DNA of 35,123 nucleotides from Novosphingobium sp. (GTDB taxonomy: Bacteria > Pseudomonadota > Alphaproteobacteria > Sphingomonadales > Sphingomonadaceae), in NCBI RefSeq assembly GCF_025351285.1, contig NZ_JANXWG010000042.1:1-35123 (forward strand), read 5' to 3'. Under the pieces are notes generated by a model, which worked only from the letters and a program-made list of their open reading frames with translations, did no database searches and was not told the origin of the DNA. Shown here one piece after another: positions 25,220 to 32,608 of the stretch. How positions within the stretch are numbered: position 1 is the stretch's first letter; each line of letters starts with the position of its first letter. The position numbers were made by a program, and so were the translations under genes.

Positions 25220-25594
25220 TCATGCTGCGCAATCGGCAGTCATCGGGGATGCCAGTGCCGCGCGCTTCGGCCCAAGCACGAGCACGCGCGAATCGCCCCG
25301 GGCGTGGACGCTCGCGACCAGCAGGTATGTTGCCAGCACCGGGGTCCCGCCGAAAAATCCCAGGACGCCCAATGCCAGACCCACCGGGCTGAAATTGTGC
25401 CGCCACGCCAGCCACAGCCCCGACAACGACAGCAGCCCCACGAAATCCAGGTTGAACTGGCCCGGCCAGGCGCCTTGCGCGATGGCGCCGAAGAACATCG
25501 GCATCAGGTTCCATCCGTGATGCGCGATCGTGCCCGCGGTATAGGCAACGATGGCCAGAACCAGCGCAGCCAGGAACAGACGGAAGCTTGCCAT
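25220..25594 (-). CDS. Small integral membrane protein, second of a pair
   Basis: 124 residues with about three membrane helices (roughly 5-25, 45-62 and 70-93): FLAALVLAIVAYTAGTIAH, FNLDFVGLLSLSGLWLAWRH and VGLALGVLGFFGGTPVLATYLLVASVHARGD. The C-terminal 30 residues are hydrophilic. No known enzyme motif was recognised. It follows the other small membrane protein gene by 12 nt on the minus strand, and both lie divergent from a TetR regulator with two operators between, so the pair is probably the regulated target and may act together, for instance in transport or membrane stress. The start ATG 25594 is preceded by GGAATGCG on the minus strand, a weak ribosome site. Confidence 0.75.
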   Translation of the reverse strand: MASFRLFLAALVLAIVAYTAGTIAHHGWNLMPMFFGAIAQGAWPGQFNLDFVGLLSLSGLWLAWRHNFSPVGLALGVLGFFGGTPVLATYLLVASVHARGDSRVLVLGPKRAALASPMTADCAA

Positions 25595-25606
25595 GATCGC
25601 ATTCCT

Positions 25607-26020
25607 TCAGGCCGGGGTGTGGCGCGCCGCCGGCGCAGTTTCGCGCAGGAACAGATAGCGCGCGGCCATGGCCAGCAGCCCCACGCTGCCGGTGCAGGCG
25701 ATTGCCACGAACCATGGCGCCAGCCGCATGCCACGGGCTTTGGCGCGCGGGGCAAGCAGCGCGAACGCCGTGCCCATGCTCAGCAGCAGATCGAACCAGA
25801 TCTGGTTGCCCCAGGCATCGCGCAGGTGTTCGGACCAGAATCCCAGCGGGCCTTCGAGCGCGACCGTCCAGACCGACCAGCCGAACAGTGCCGCAGATAG
25901 CGTGGCGGGGATCAACCACATGCCGCGCCCGGGACCTGCAGCAGCGCGAGCGATGATCACCATTCCGGCAAGCAGGAACGCGATTGCGGCAAGGACAGGC
26001 AGGAAATGATACTGCGGCAT
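25607..26020 (-). CDS. Small integral membrane protein, first of a pair under TetR control
   Basis: 137 residues with four predicted membrane helices (about 6-27, 36-56, 72-91, 102-122). It contains a Trp-rich loop between helices 2 and 3 (WSVWTVALEGPLGFWSEHLRDAWGNQIWFD), which is unusual and may face the periplasm or bind a partner. Family not recognised. The start ATG 26020 has GGGTG eight nt upstream; a TTG at 26032 in the same frame lies too near the operator. It is the first gene after the operator region and precedes the other membrane protein gene by 12 nt. The TetR gene on the opposite strand starts 72 nt away. Confidence 0.75.
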   Translation of the reverse strand: MPQYHFLPVLAAIAFLLAGMVIIARAAAGPGRGMWLIPATLSAALFGWSVWTVALEGPLGFWSEHLRDAWGNQIWFDLLLSMGTAFALLAPRAKARGMRLAPWFVAIACTGSVGLLAMAARYLFLRETAPAARHTPA

Positions 26021-26035
26021 GGTGACACCCAATTT

Positions 26036-26051
26036 TGTAGCACTTGCTACA
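26036..26051. promoter_or_regulatory. TetR operator 1 (TGTAGC-ACTT-GCTACA)
   Basis: Perfect six-base arms TGTAGC (26036-26041) and GCTACA (26046-26051) around ACTT, on the membrane-gene side of the divergent promoter region. Its arms are identical to operator 2, 28 nt away centre to centre. Binding here should cover the transcription start of the minus-strand membrane genes. Confidence 0.7.
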
Positions 26052-26063
26052 TCAATAGGTTGC

Positions 26064-26079
26064 TGTAGCGGTCGCTACA
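26064..26079. promoter_or_regulatory. TetR operator 2 (TGTAGCG-GT-CGCTACA)
   Basis: Perfect seven-base arms TGTAGCG (26064-26070) and CGCTACA (26073-26079) around GT, 13 nt upstream of the TetR ATG and overlapping the region just before its ribosome site (AGAGG, 26080-26084). The same hexamer arms as operator 1 point to one regulator controlling both directions. Confidence 0.7.
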
Positions 26080-26092
26080 AGAGGAAAACACA

Positions 26093-26644
26093 ATGGCACC
26101 CCGAGACGACCAGCGCGCACGCGCCACCAGCCTGCTGGCCGCGCATTTGCTGCACAGCGGCCTTGCGGCCACCAGCTTGCGCCAGCTTGCCGCCGCCGCC
26201 GGGGTGAGCGACCGCATGCTGCTTTACTACTTTGCCGACAAGGCCGAGGCGCTGGCGGCGGCGATGGCGCAGATCGCCAGCGATATCGGCGCCCAGCTTG
26301 CCGATGCCATTCCCCTCGGGCCGAAGTTGCCACCGGCCACGTTGATCGCGATTGCCGCGCGGATCACCACGACGCCCGACATGAAACCGTACATGCGGCT
26401 GTGGATCGAAGTGGTTGCCGCCTCCGCGCGCGGCGAAGCGCCGTTTCCAGCCGTCGCACGCCAGATCGCGACGGGCTTTCGCATCTGGATCGAGGCAAGG
26501 CTCGATCCTGCCGGGCTGCCCGATCCGGTGGGCACCGCCGCGCTGATCCTGGCCACGGTCGACGGGCTGGCGCTGCTCGACGTCTGTTCGGAAGACGGCA
26601 TCACCGAGCGCGCCGCCCAGGCCGCCCAGTTGCCCGGGATCTGA
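26093..26644 (+). CDS. TetR-family transcriptional regulator, divergent from the membrane protein pair
   Basis: 183 residues. The helix-turn-helix at about 28-47 reads SLRQLAAAAGVSDRMLLYYF followed by ADKAEAL, the TetR signature. The C-terminal part (RLWIEVVAASARGEAPFPAVARQIATGFRIW, then ILATVDGLALLDVC) matches the ligand-binding domain of this family. ATG 26093 has AGAGG at 26080-26084. Between it and the divergent membrane genes are two identical-arm palindromes (26036-26051 and 26064-26079), so it probably represses both itself and the membrane proteins until a small molecule binds. The inducer is unknown. Its end is 70 nt from the convergent end of uvrC. Confidence 0.9.
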   Translation: MAPRDDQRARATSLLAAHLLHSGLAATSLRQLAAAAGVSDRMLLYYFADKAEALAAAMAQIASDIGAQLADAIPLGPKLPPATLIAIAARITTTPDMKPYMRLWIEVVAASARGEAPFPAVARQIATGFRIWIEARLDPAGLPDPVGTAALILATVDGLALLDVCSEDGITERAAQAAQLPGI

Positions 26645-26663
26645 CCGACCCGGGCACAATCAG

Positions 26664-26690
26664 CCTTCGATTGCATTTTGCAAGCCAAGG
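26664..26690. terminator. Hairpin between convergent tetR and uvrC
   Basis: An outer CCTT/AAGG pairing (26664-26667 with 26687-26690) encloses TTGCA-TTT-TGCAA (26671-26683), with small internal mismatches. It lies in the 70-nt space between convergent genes and could end transcription from either side, though it is weak. Confidence 0.3.
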
Positions 26691-26714
26691 AATTGCCGGT
26701 TGCCGGTCGGCGGC

Positions 26715-28655
26715 CTACCCCTTCGGATGATAGAAATCGTAGACCGCCTGCGCCACCGTGGCCGATACGCCGGGTGCCTTCTGCAAGTCCTCCAACCCGG
26801 CCGCGCGCACTCCGCCTGCTGTGCCGAAGTGCAGCAGCAGCGCGCGTTTGCGGGCGGGGCCGATGCCGGGGACTTCGTCGAGCGGGCTGGCGGTGATCGT
26901 GCGGCTGCGTTTGTCGCGGTGGGCGCCGATGGCAAAGCGGTGGACTTCGTCGCGCAGGCGCTGGAGGTGGAACAGCAAGGGCGAATTTTCGGGCAGCATC
27001 TTTTCGCGGCCGTCGGGGAAGTGGAACACCTCGCGCCCCTCGCGGCCGTGGTGCGGGCCTTTGGCGATCGCCACCAACGCCACGTCCTCGATGCCGAGCT
27101 CCTCGAGCGCATCTTTTACCGAGCTCATCTGGCCCTTGCCGCCGTCGATCAGCACCAGATCGGGCCACATGCCGCTATCCCGGTCCGGGTCCTCGTCCTG
27201 AGCGCGCGCAAATCTGCGGCCCATCACTTCGCGCATCATGCCGAAATCGTCGTTGGTCTGCGCGGTCTTGATGTTCCACTTGCGGTACTGGTTCTTGAGG
27301 AAGCCCTCGGGCCCGGCCACGATCATCGCGCCGAGCGCATGGGTGCCCTGGATATGGCTGTTGTCATAGACTTCCACGCGAGCGGGCGGTTCGGGCAGTT
27401 CGAGGAATTCGGCCATCTCTCGCCATATCTTCGCCTTGGTGCCGCTTTCTGCCATGCGCCGTTCGAGCGCCTCGACCGCATTGCGGCTGGCCTGTTCGAG
27501 CAGCCGACGGCGGTCGCCGCGCTGGGGCACGCTGATTTCCACCTTGCCGCCGGCCGCGCCGGCGAACGCTTCGGCGAGCAATTCGGCCTCGGGCAATTCG
27601 CGATCGACCAGAACCAGCCGCGCCGGCGGGACTTCCTCGTAGAATTGCGCAAGGAAGGCAGTGAGCACTTCGGCCTCGCTCAGCCCCTCGGTGTGCGTGG
27701 GGAAGAACGCGCGGTGGCCCCAGTTCTGTCCGCCGCGGATGAAGAACGCCTGCACCGCGAAGTGCCCGCCATTGGCCGCCGCCGCGAACACATCGGCATC
27801 GGCGAGGCCGGCGGCGTTGATGCCCTGGCTGCCCTGGATGAAGGTGGCGGCGCGCAGCCGGTCGCGCAGCATGGCCGCGCGTTCGAAATCGAGCGCGGTT
27901 GCCGCCTCGGCCATCTGACTTTCGAGCTTGGCCTGGACCGCGCCGCTCTTGCCGCCGAGGAAATCGCGCGCCTCGCCGACCAGTTCGGCATAGTCGGCCT
28001 CGTCGATCCGCCCGACGCAGGGGGCCGAGCAGCGCTTGATCTGGTAGAGCAGGCACGGTCGGTCGCGGCGCGCGAGGAAGCTGTCGGTGCAACTGCGCAG
28101 CAGGAACAGTTTTTGCAGCGCATTGATCGTCACATTGACCGATCCGGCGCTGGCGAAGGGGCCGTAGTAATTGCCCTTCGCGCGCCGTGCGCCGCGATGC
28201 TTGGAGATGCGCGGGTAAGCGTGATCGGTGCGCAACAGGATGAACGGGAACGATTTGTCGTCGCGCAGCAGCACGTTGTAGGGCGGACGGAAGCGCTTGA
28301 TCAGCTGCGCTTCGAGCAGCAGCGCCTCGGCTTCGGAATTGGTGGTGACGATGGTCATGCCGCGCGTCTGGCTGACCATGCGCTTGAGCCGCAGCGGCAG
28401 CCGATCGACTTGCGTGTAATTGGCCACGCGGTTCTTCAGCACCCGCGCCTTGCCGACATAGAGCACGTCACCGCGCGCATCGAGCATCCGGTAAACGCCG
28501 GGCTTGGGCCGCAAGGTCTGGACCACTTCGCGGATCGCGGCGACGCCGGCCTCGATATCGGGCTGGTCGGACCCGCGCAGCGTATAGCTGGCCCGATCTT
28601 CGTTGAACCGGTCGGGGGTCGCGTTGGCGGGGGGTGCGGAAGGGGTACGGGCCAT
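26715..28655 (-). CDS. uvrC: Excinuclease ABC subunit C (UvrC)
   Basis: 646 residues, full-length UvrC, the nuclease of nucleotide excision repair that cuts on both sides of a UvrAB-marked lesion. GIY-YIG domain at about 50-135 (PGVYRMLDARGDVLYVGKARVLKNRV). A Cys cluster (CTDSFLARRDRPC, then KRCSAPCVG) fits the Fe-S site reported for UvrC. The UVR motif AATALDFERAAMLRDRL binds UvrB. The RNase H-like nuclease half shows VEVYDNSHIQGTHALGAM and WPDLVLIDGGKGQ with catalytic Asp residues, and a C-terminal helix-hairpin-helix pair includes DEVPGIGPARKRALL. ATG 28655 is the natural start. The gene is divergent from the wax synthase gene and convergent with the TetR gene. Confidence 0.96.
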   Translation of the reverse strand: MARTPSAPPANATPDRFNEDRASYTLRGSDQPDIEAGVAAIREVVQTLRPKPGVYRMLDARGDVLYVGKARVLKNRVANYTQVDRLPLRLKRMVSQTRGMTIVTTNSEAEALLLEAQLIKRFRPPYNVLLRDDKSFPFILLRTDHAYPRISKHRGARRAKGNYYGPFASAGSVNVTINALQKLFLLRSCTDSFLARRDRPCLLYQIKRCSAPCVGRIDEADYAELVGEARDFLGGKSGAVQAKLESQMAEAATALDFERAAMLRDRLRAATFIQGSQGINAAGLADADVFAAAANGGHFAVQAFFIRGGQNWGHRAFFPTHTEGLSEAEVLTAFLAQFYEEVPPARLVLVDRELPEAELLAEAFAGAAGGKVEISVPQRGDRRRLLEQASRNAVEALERRMAESGTKAKIWREMAEFLELPEPPARVEVYDNSHIQGTHALGAMIVAGPEGFLKNQYRKWNIKTAQTNDDFGMMREVMGRRFARAQDEDPDRDSGMWPDLVLIDGGKGQMSSVKDALEELGIEDVALVAIAKGPHHGREGREVFHFPDGREKMLPENSPLLFHLQRLRDEVHRFAIGAHRDKRSRTITASPLDEVPGIGPARKRALLLHFGTAGGVRAAGLEDLQKAPGVSATVAQAVYDFYHPKG

Positions 28656-28699
28656 CGTCGGCCCATTTAGGGACGTCGGGTCGCTTGCGGAAGCGGTTG

Positions 28700-28728
28700 T
28701 TGACAGACTTCGGGGGAAGGTTACGTTT
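28700..28728 (+). promoter_or_regulatory. Candidate promoter of the wax synthase operon
   Basis: A perfect TTGACA (28700-28705) is followed 17 nt later by ACGTTT (28723-28728), a poor -10 match. It lies 57 nt upstream of the TTG start in the divergent space with uvrC. The -35 is convincing, the -10 is not. Confidence 0.35.
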
Positions 28729-28785
28729 CATCCAAAGCCCGGATCAACCGAGCGGCCAGAAATGGCATAGGGGGAAGGAACGCCT

Positions 28786-30381
28786 TTGCGGCAGCTCCAG
28801 GGCATGGATGCCTCGTTCGTTGCGCTGGAAACGCGCAATTCGCCGATGCATATCGGTTCGATCCTGATCTACGATCCGGCGACGGCGCCCGGTGGGTTCG
28901 TCCGCTTCAAGGACATCCTGCGCTTCTACGAAAGCCGGATGCAGCTTTCCAAGACCATGCGCCAACGGCTGGTGCGGGTGCCGTTCGATCTCGATTATCC
29001 GTACTGGATCGAGGACGAGGAATTCGATCTCGAATACCATGTCCGCCACCTCGCGCTGCCCAAGCCGGGCGATTGGCGGCAATTGTGCATCCAGGCCGCG
29101 CGGATTTTCGCGCGCCCGCTCGACCTGACGCGGCCGCCGTGGGAATTCACGGTGATCGAGGGGCTGGACAACGTGCCCGGTGTCTCGCCCGGCAGCTTCG
29201 CGATGGTCACCAAAGTCCACCACTGCGCGATCGACGGGATGAGCGGAATCGACTTGATGGAGGCGCTCCACACGCTCGATCCGCACGCCGCGGCGCCGCA
29301 GCAGCCCGATGAGTGGAAGCCCGAACCGGTGCCGAACGTGCTCGGCCTGCTGGCAAAAAGCTGGTTCAACGCGGTGACCAATCCGGTGCGGCAGATCGAA
29401 GTGGCCGCGCGCGCGGTGCCGGGGCTGGCGCGGGCTACCAAGGGCCTGCTGACCAAGGACTTCAAGGTCCACGGCGAGATGCTTGCCCCGCGATCGCGCT
29501 TCAACGTGGTGCTTTCGCCCAACCGCGTGGTCGAGGGACGCAGCGTTGCCTTGGCCGATATCAAGGCGATCCGCGCGCTGGCGCCGGGCGCGAAAGTCAA
29601 CGACGTGTTCCTGGCGATCGTCGGCGGGGCGATGCGCAAGTACCTGCTTGCGCACGATGATCTGCCGGACAAGACGCTGACCGCGATGGCGCCGATCTCG
29701 GTCCGCTCCACCGACGAGAAGGGCGACATGGGCAACCAGGTCGCCGCCATGATCGCTCCCCTCGGCACGCATATCGCCGATCCGGCCGAACGGCTGCGCT
29801 ATGTCCATTCGCAAACCACCAATTCCAAGGCGATGACCGACGCGATCGGCGCGCGCAACATGACCGAGATGAGCAAGGTTTCGCCCGCACTGTTCATGGC
29901 ACTGGGCGCGCAGCTTTATACCCGGCTGGGCCTGGCCAACCGCATGGCGCCGCCGTTCTCGACCGTGGTCACCAATGTGCCCGGCCCGCCGGTGCCGATT
30001 TACTCCGCCGGCGCGCGGCTCGAAAGCATGATGGGGCTGCTGTGCCTGACCGACGGGATGGGCCTGGGCCATGTCGTGCAGAGCTATTGCAAGGAGGCGA
30101 CGATCAGCTTCACCGCCGATCGCAAGGTGATGCCCGATCCGGAATTCTACGCACAGTGCATAGAGGACAGCTTCACAGAACTGCGCGATGCGGCAAAGGC
30201 GGCGAAAGACGCGCCGGAACCGGCACCCGCGGCCACCGTTACAAAGCCAAAGCCCGCGCCTCGCGCCAAGACCGCGGCCAAGCCGGGGACCCCTAGGACT
30301 ATTAAGCGCCCTGAGACTGCCAAGCGATCCGAGACTGCCAAGCGATCCGAGACTGCGAAACGAAAGACTCCCACGACATGA
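28786..30381 (+). CDS. Wax ester synthase/diacylglycerol O-acyltransferase (WS/DGAT)
   Basis: 531 residues. The acyltransferase motif HHCAIDG (145-151, HHxxxDG) sits in KVHHCAIDGMSGIDL; other family blocks are PLDLTRPPWEFTVIEGL, KVNDVFLAIVGGAMRKYL, APISVRSTDEKGDMGNQV, and STVVTNVPGPPVPIYSAGARL. It joins acyl-CoA to a fatty alcohol or diacylglycerol to make storage wax or triacylglycerol at the inner membrane. TTG 28786 is preferred over ATG 28804: GGAAGGA lies seven nt before it, and the extra residues RQLQGMDASF match the normal N terminus of the family. The last 50 residues are an Ala/Pro/Lys tail ending in three near-identical ETAKRS units. Its TGA overlaps the ATG of the hydrolase gene, so the two are cotranslated. 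Confidence 0.93.
   Translation: MRQLQGMDASFVALETRNSPMHIGSILIYDPATAPGGFVRFKDILRFYESRMQLSKTMRQRLVRVPFDLDYPYWIEDEEFDLEYHVRHLALPKPGDWRQLCIQAARIFARPLDLTRPPWEFTVIEGLDNVPGVSPGSFAMVTKVHHCAIDGMSGIDLMEALHTLDPHAAAPQQPDEWKPEPVPNVLGLLAKSWFNAVTNPVRQIEVAARAVPGLARATKGLLTKDFKVHGEMLAPRSRFNVVLSPNRVVEGRSVALADIKAIRALAPGAKVNDVFLAIVGGAMRKYLLAHDDLPDKTLTAMAPISVRSTDEKGDMGNQVAAMIAPLGTHIADPAERLRYVHSQTTNSKAMTDAIGARNMTEMSKVSPALFMALGAQLYTRLGLANRMAPPFSTVVTNVPGPPVPIYSAGARLESMMGLLCLTDGMGLGHVVQSYCKEATISFTADRKVMPDPEFYAQCIEDSFTELRDAAKAAKDAPEPAPAATVTKPKPAPRAKTAAKPGTPRTIKRPETAKRSETAKRSETAKRKTPTT
30313..30366 (+). repeat. Three 18-bp tandem repeats encoding the WS/DGAT tail
   Basis: Units of 18 nt (30313-30330, 30331-30348, 30349-30366) read GAGACTGCCAAGCGATCC, the first two identical, the third diverged at its end. 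Each encodes Glu-Thr-Ala-Lys-Arg-Ser or a variant. The unit is in frame, so copy-number change would lengthen or shorten a basic C-terminal tail without breaking the gene. Confidence 0.85.
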
Positions 30382-31172
30382 CCACTGCTACCTCCATCCG
30401 CCGCCCCGCCACCCCGCCGCACAAGCTGCTCACGATCGGCGAAGTACGCGCGGTCTTCGAACTTGGCGCTTTCGTCGTCGCGCGCCCATTGCTGGGGCTG
30501 TTGCCCAAGGGCGATGGCCACCCGGTGCTGGTGCTGCCGGGCTTCATGGCCTCTGACAAATCGACTTCACCGATGCGCAGGCTGCTTACCGATCTCGGCT
30601 ATGACGCACGCGGCTGGGAACTGGGTCGAAACGTGCGGATCGACGGCCAGCGCGTGCAGGAACTGGTGGACCGGCTGCAGACGATCCACCAGGAGACCGG
30701 CCGCAAGGTCTCGTTGATCGGTTGGAGCCTGGGCGGTTTGCTGGCGCGCGAACTCGCCAAGATCCACCCCGAAGCGGTGCGCCAGGTGATCAGCCTCGGC
30801 AGCCCGATCTCGGACGATCGTGACCATTCGGACGCGCGCCACCTGTTCGAAATGCTCAACGGCAAGGATGCCGCACCAGTCCACCACGGCCACCATTTCA
30901 CTGGCCTCAACAATGCCCCGCCGGTGCCGACCACCTCGATCCTGACCAAGGGCGACGGCGTGGTCCACTGGCGCGGATCGGTGCAGCACCCCGAAACCGG
31001 GCACGCCGAAGCCGAGAACATCGAGGTCATGGCCAGCCATATCGGCCTGGGCGTCAACCCCAGCGTGATGATCGCGCTGGCCGACCGGCTGGCGCTGAAG
31101 GAAGGCGCCTGGCAGCCGTTCCGGCCGAGCCTGATCCATCGATGGATGTTCCCGAAGACGCGGCTGCACTGA
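30378..31172 (+). CDS. Alpha/beta hydrolase (lipase-like), coupled to WS/DGAT
   Basis: 264 residues with an alpha/beta-hydrolase fold. The nucleophile elbow is GWSLGG (115-120, Ser 117), preceded by the oxyanion region VLVLPGFMAS (about 50-59), and a His-rich segment (HHGHHFTG) and SILTKGDGVVHW probably carry the acidic residue; the catalytic His may lie in SHIGLGVNPSV (about 216-226). It resembles esterases/lipases of the PGAP1/LipA-like type acting on acylglycerols, but the substrate is not certain. The ATG 30378 overlaps the WS/DGAT stop by 4 nt. A storage-lipid enzyme with a lipase-like partner suggests a synthesis/mobilisation unit. No signal peptide is evident, so it is cytoplasmic. Confidence 0.88.
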   Translation: MTTATSIRRPATPPHKLLTIGEVRAVFELGAFVVARPLLGLLPKGDGHPVLVLPGFMASDKSTSPMRRLLTDLGYDARGWELGRNVRIDGQRVQELVDRLQTIHQETGRKVSLIGWSLGGLLARELAKIHPEAVRQVISLGSPISDDRDHSDARHLFEMLNGKDAAPVHHGHHFTGLNNAPPVPTTSILTKGDGVVHWRGSVQHPETGHAEAENIEVMASHIGLGVNPSVMIALADRLALKEGAWQPFRPSLIHRWMFPKTRLH

Positions 31173-31305
31173 GGCGATGACACTTGCGCCCAGGAAACAA
31201 CCCCACTGCGGCCAGGCCCTGGGGCTGCCAATGCCATTCCAGCGGTTTTCAGGCTTGTAACATGTGCGTCCAAGCTATCGGAATGCGAACGTCAAAATCA
31301 GCTCA

Positions 31306-32532
31306 TTAGATCAGCGACTTCAAAGCCACCTCGGGATCAGCCAGCGCCGTCACGTCGGGCGTCGCGCGCGCCTCTACCAGCTTCCGCCCGGCGACGTAAT
31401 CGCGCACCATGTTGACGCAGTCGAGCGCGATCACATGGCCGCCCTTCAGGTACACCACCGAAAAACTGCGCGTGGCCGGATCGCCGCGCAGGATGGCCTG
31501 GTCGTAGCCGGTCGAGAGGCCGACGGTTTGAAGCTTGAGGTCATACTGGTTCGACCAGAACCACGGCGTGGCCTTGTAGGGCTGCGGATCTCCGCAGATG
31601 GCCTTGGCTACGGTGTTGGCCATGTCGTTGGCGTTCTGGACCGATTCGAGCCGGATCACCGCGCCATCGGCGAAGGCGTTGGAATGGCTGGCGCAATCGC
31701 CGATCGCGTAGATATCGGGCAGGCTGGTGCGGCAAAATTCGTCCACCTCCACACCGTTTCCGCCCGCCGCGCCGGCGGTGATGAGCGGGCCGACCGCGGC
31801 GATGATGCCGATGCCGACGATGACGATCTCGGCGGGGACAACGCTGCCGTCGGCAAGCAGGACTCCGGTGGCCTTCACGCCGTCGCCCACGATCGAATCG
31901 ACCATGACGCTGGTGCGCAAGTCCACGCCGTGCGCGCGATGATCGGCTTCGTAGAACGCCGAGAGATCCTCGCCCGCCACCCGCGCCAGCACGCGCGGCA
32001 GTGCTTCGAGCAGCGTGACCTGGCAGCCGAGCTTGGTCAGCACCGCCGCCGCCTCCAGCCCGATATAGCCGCCGCCGATCACCGCGACGGTTTTCGCGCC
32101 GGCATCCAATTCGCCCATCAGCCGATCGACATCTTCGCGCGTGCGCACCGCGTGGACGCCCGCCAGGTCCGCCCCGGCGCACGACAACTTGCGCGGATCG
32201 CCGCCGGTGGCCCAGATCAGCGTGCCGTAATCGCACGTCTCACCGCCCGACAGCGTCAGCCGCTTTGCCAGTGGATCGACGGCGAGCACTTCACGGCTCA
32301 GTTCCATGCGGATCTGCTTTTCTGCCCATAGCGTCGGAGGGCGGATATAGAGCCGCTCGAACGGCTTCTCGCGCGCGAGGTATTCCTTCGACAGCGGCGG
32401 GCGTTCGTAAGGCGGCTCGGCCTCGCGCCCGATCATCGCGATCGAGCCGGTGAAGCCGTTCTGGCGCAAGGCCAGTGCCGCCTGCGCGCCGCCGTGTCCG
32501 GCACCCACGATGACGATGTCCGCTGATTCCAT
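31306..32532 (-). CDS. FAD-dependent ferredoxin/rubredoxin reductase-type oxidoreductase
   Basis: 408 residues of the putidaredoxin/ferredoxin reductase family. FAD loop [18 protein letters not shown] (6-23), [17 protein letters not shown] (about 36-52), NAD loop [17 protein letters not shown] (149-165), and the second FAD motif [12 protein letters not shown] (about 278-290). The C-terminal part has [17 protein letters not shown], typical of this class. It transfers electrons from NAD(P)H to a [2Fe-2S] ferredoxin, typically for a P450 or ring-hydroxylating oxygenase; neither lies in this window. Start ATG 32532 has GGGAG nine nt upstream. The glutamate dehydrogenase gene precedes it by 76 nt on the same strand; a shared transcript is possible but not shown. 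Confidence 0.9.
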   Translation of the reverse strand: MESADIVIVGAGHGGAQAALALRQNGFTGSIAMIGREAEPPYERPPLSKEYLAREKPFERLYIRPPTLWAEKQIRMELSREVLAVDPLAKRLTLSGGETCDYGTLIWATGGDPRKLSCAGADLAGVHAVRTREDVDRLMGELDAGAKTVAVIGGGYIGLEAAAVLTKLGCQVTLLEALPRVLARVAGEDLSAFYEADHRAHGVDLRTSVMVDSIVGDGVKATGVLLADGSVVPAEIVIVGIGIIAAVGPLITAGAAGGNGVEVDEFCRTSLPDIYAIGDCASHSNAFADGAVIRLESVQNANDMANTVAKAICGDPQPYKATPWFWSNQYDLKLQTVGLSTGYDQAILRGDPATRSFSVVYLKGGHVIALDCVNMVRDYVAGRKLVEARATPDVTALADPEVALKSLI

Positions 32533-32608
32533 TTCGTTCAACTCCCGTTTGCACGGGCGTTTGAGCAAAATGGGGCGAAGGTCAAGGCAGAGGAGTCGGC
32601 CCGCCCCG

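Noticed and set aside
26700..28670. 656-codon open frame opposite uvrC
   Set aside because: Antisense shadow; uvrC on the other strand is full length with all motifs.
31201..31230. CCAGG-C-CCTGG palindrome after the hydrolase gene as a terminator
   Set aside because: Only a one-base loop, no T-run on either side and no extension of the stem.
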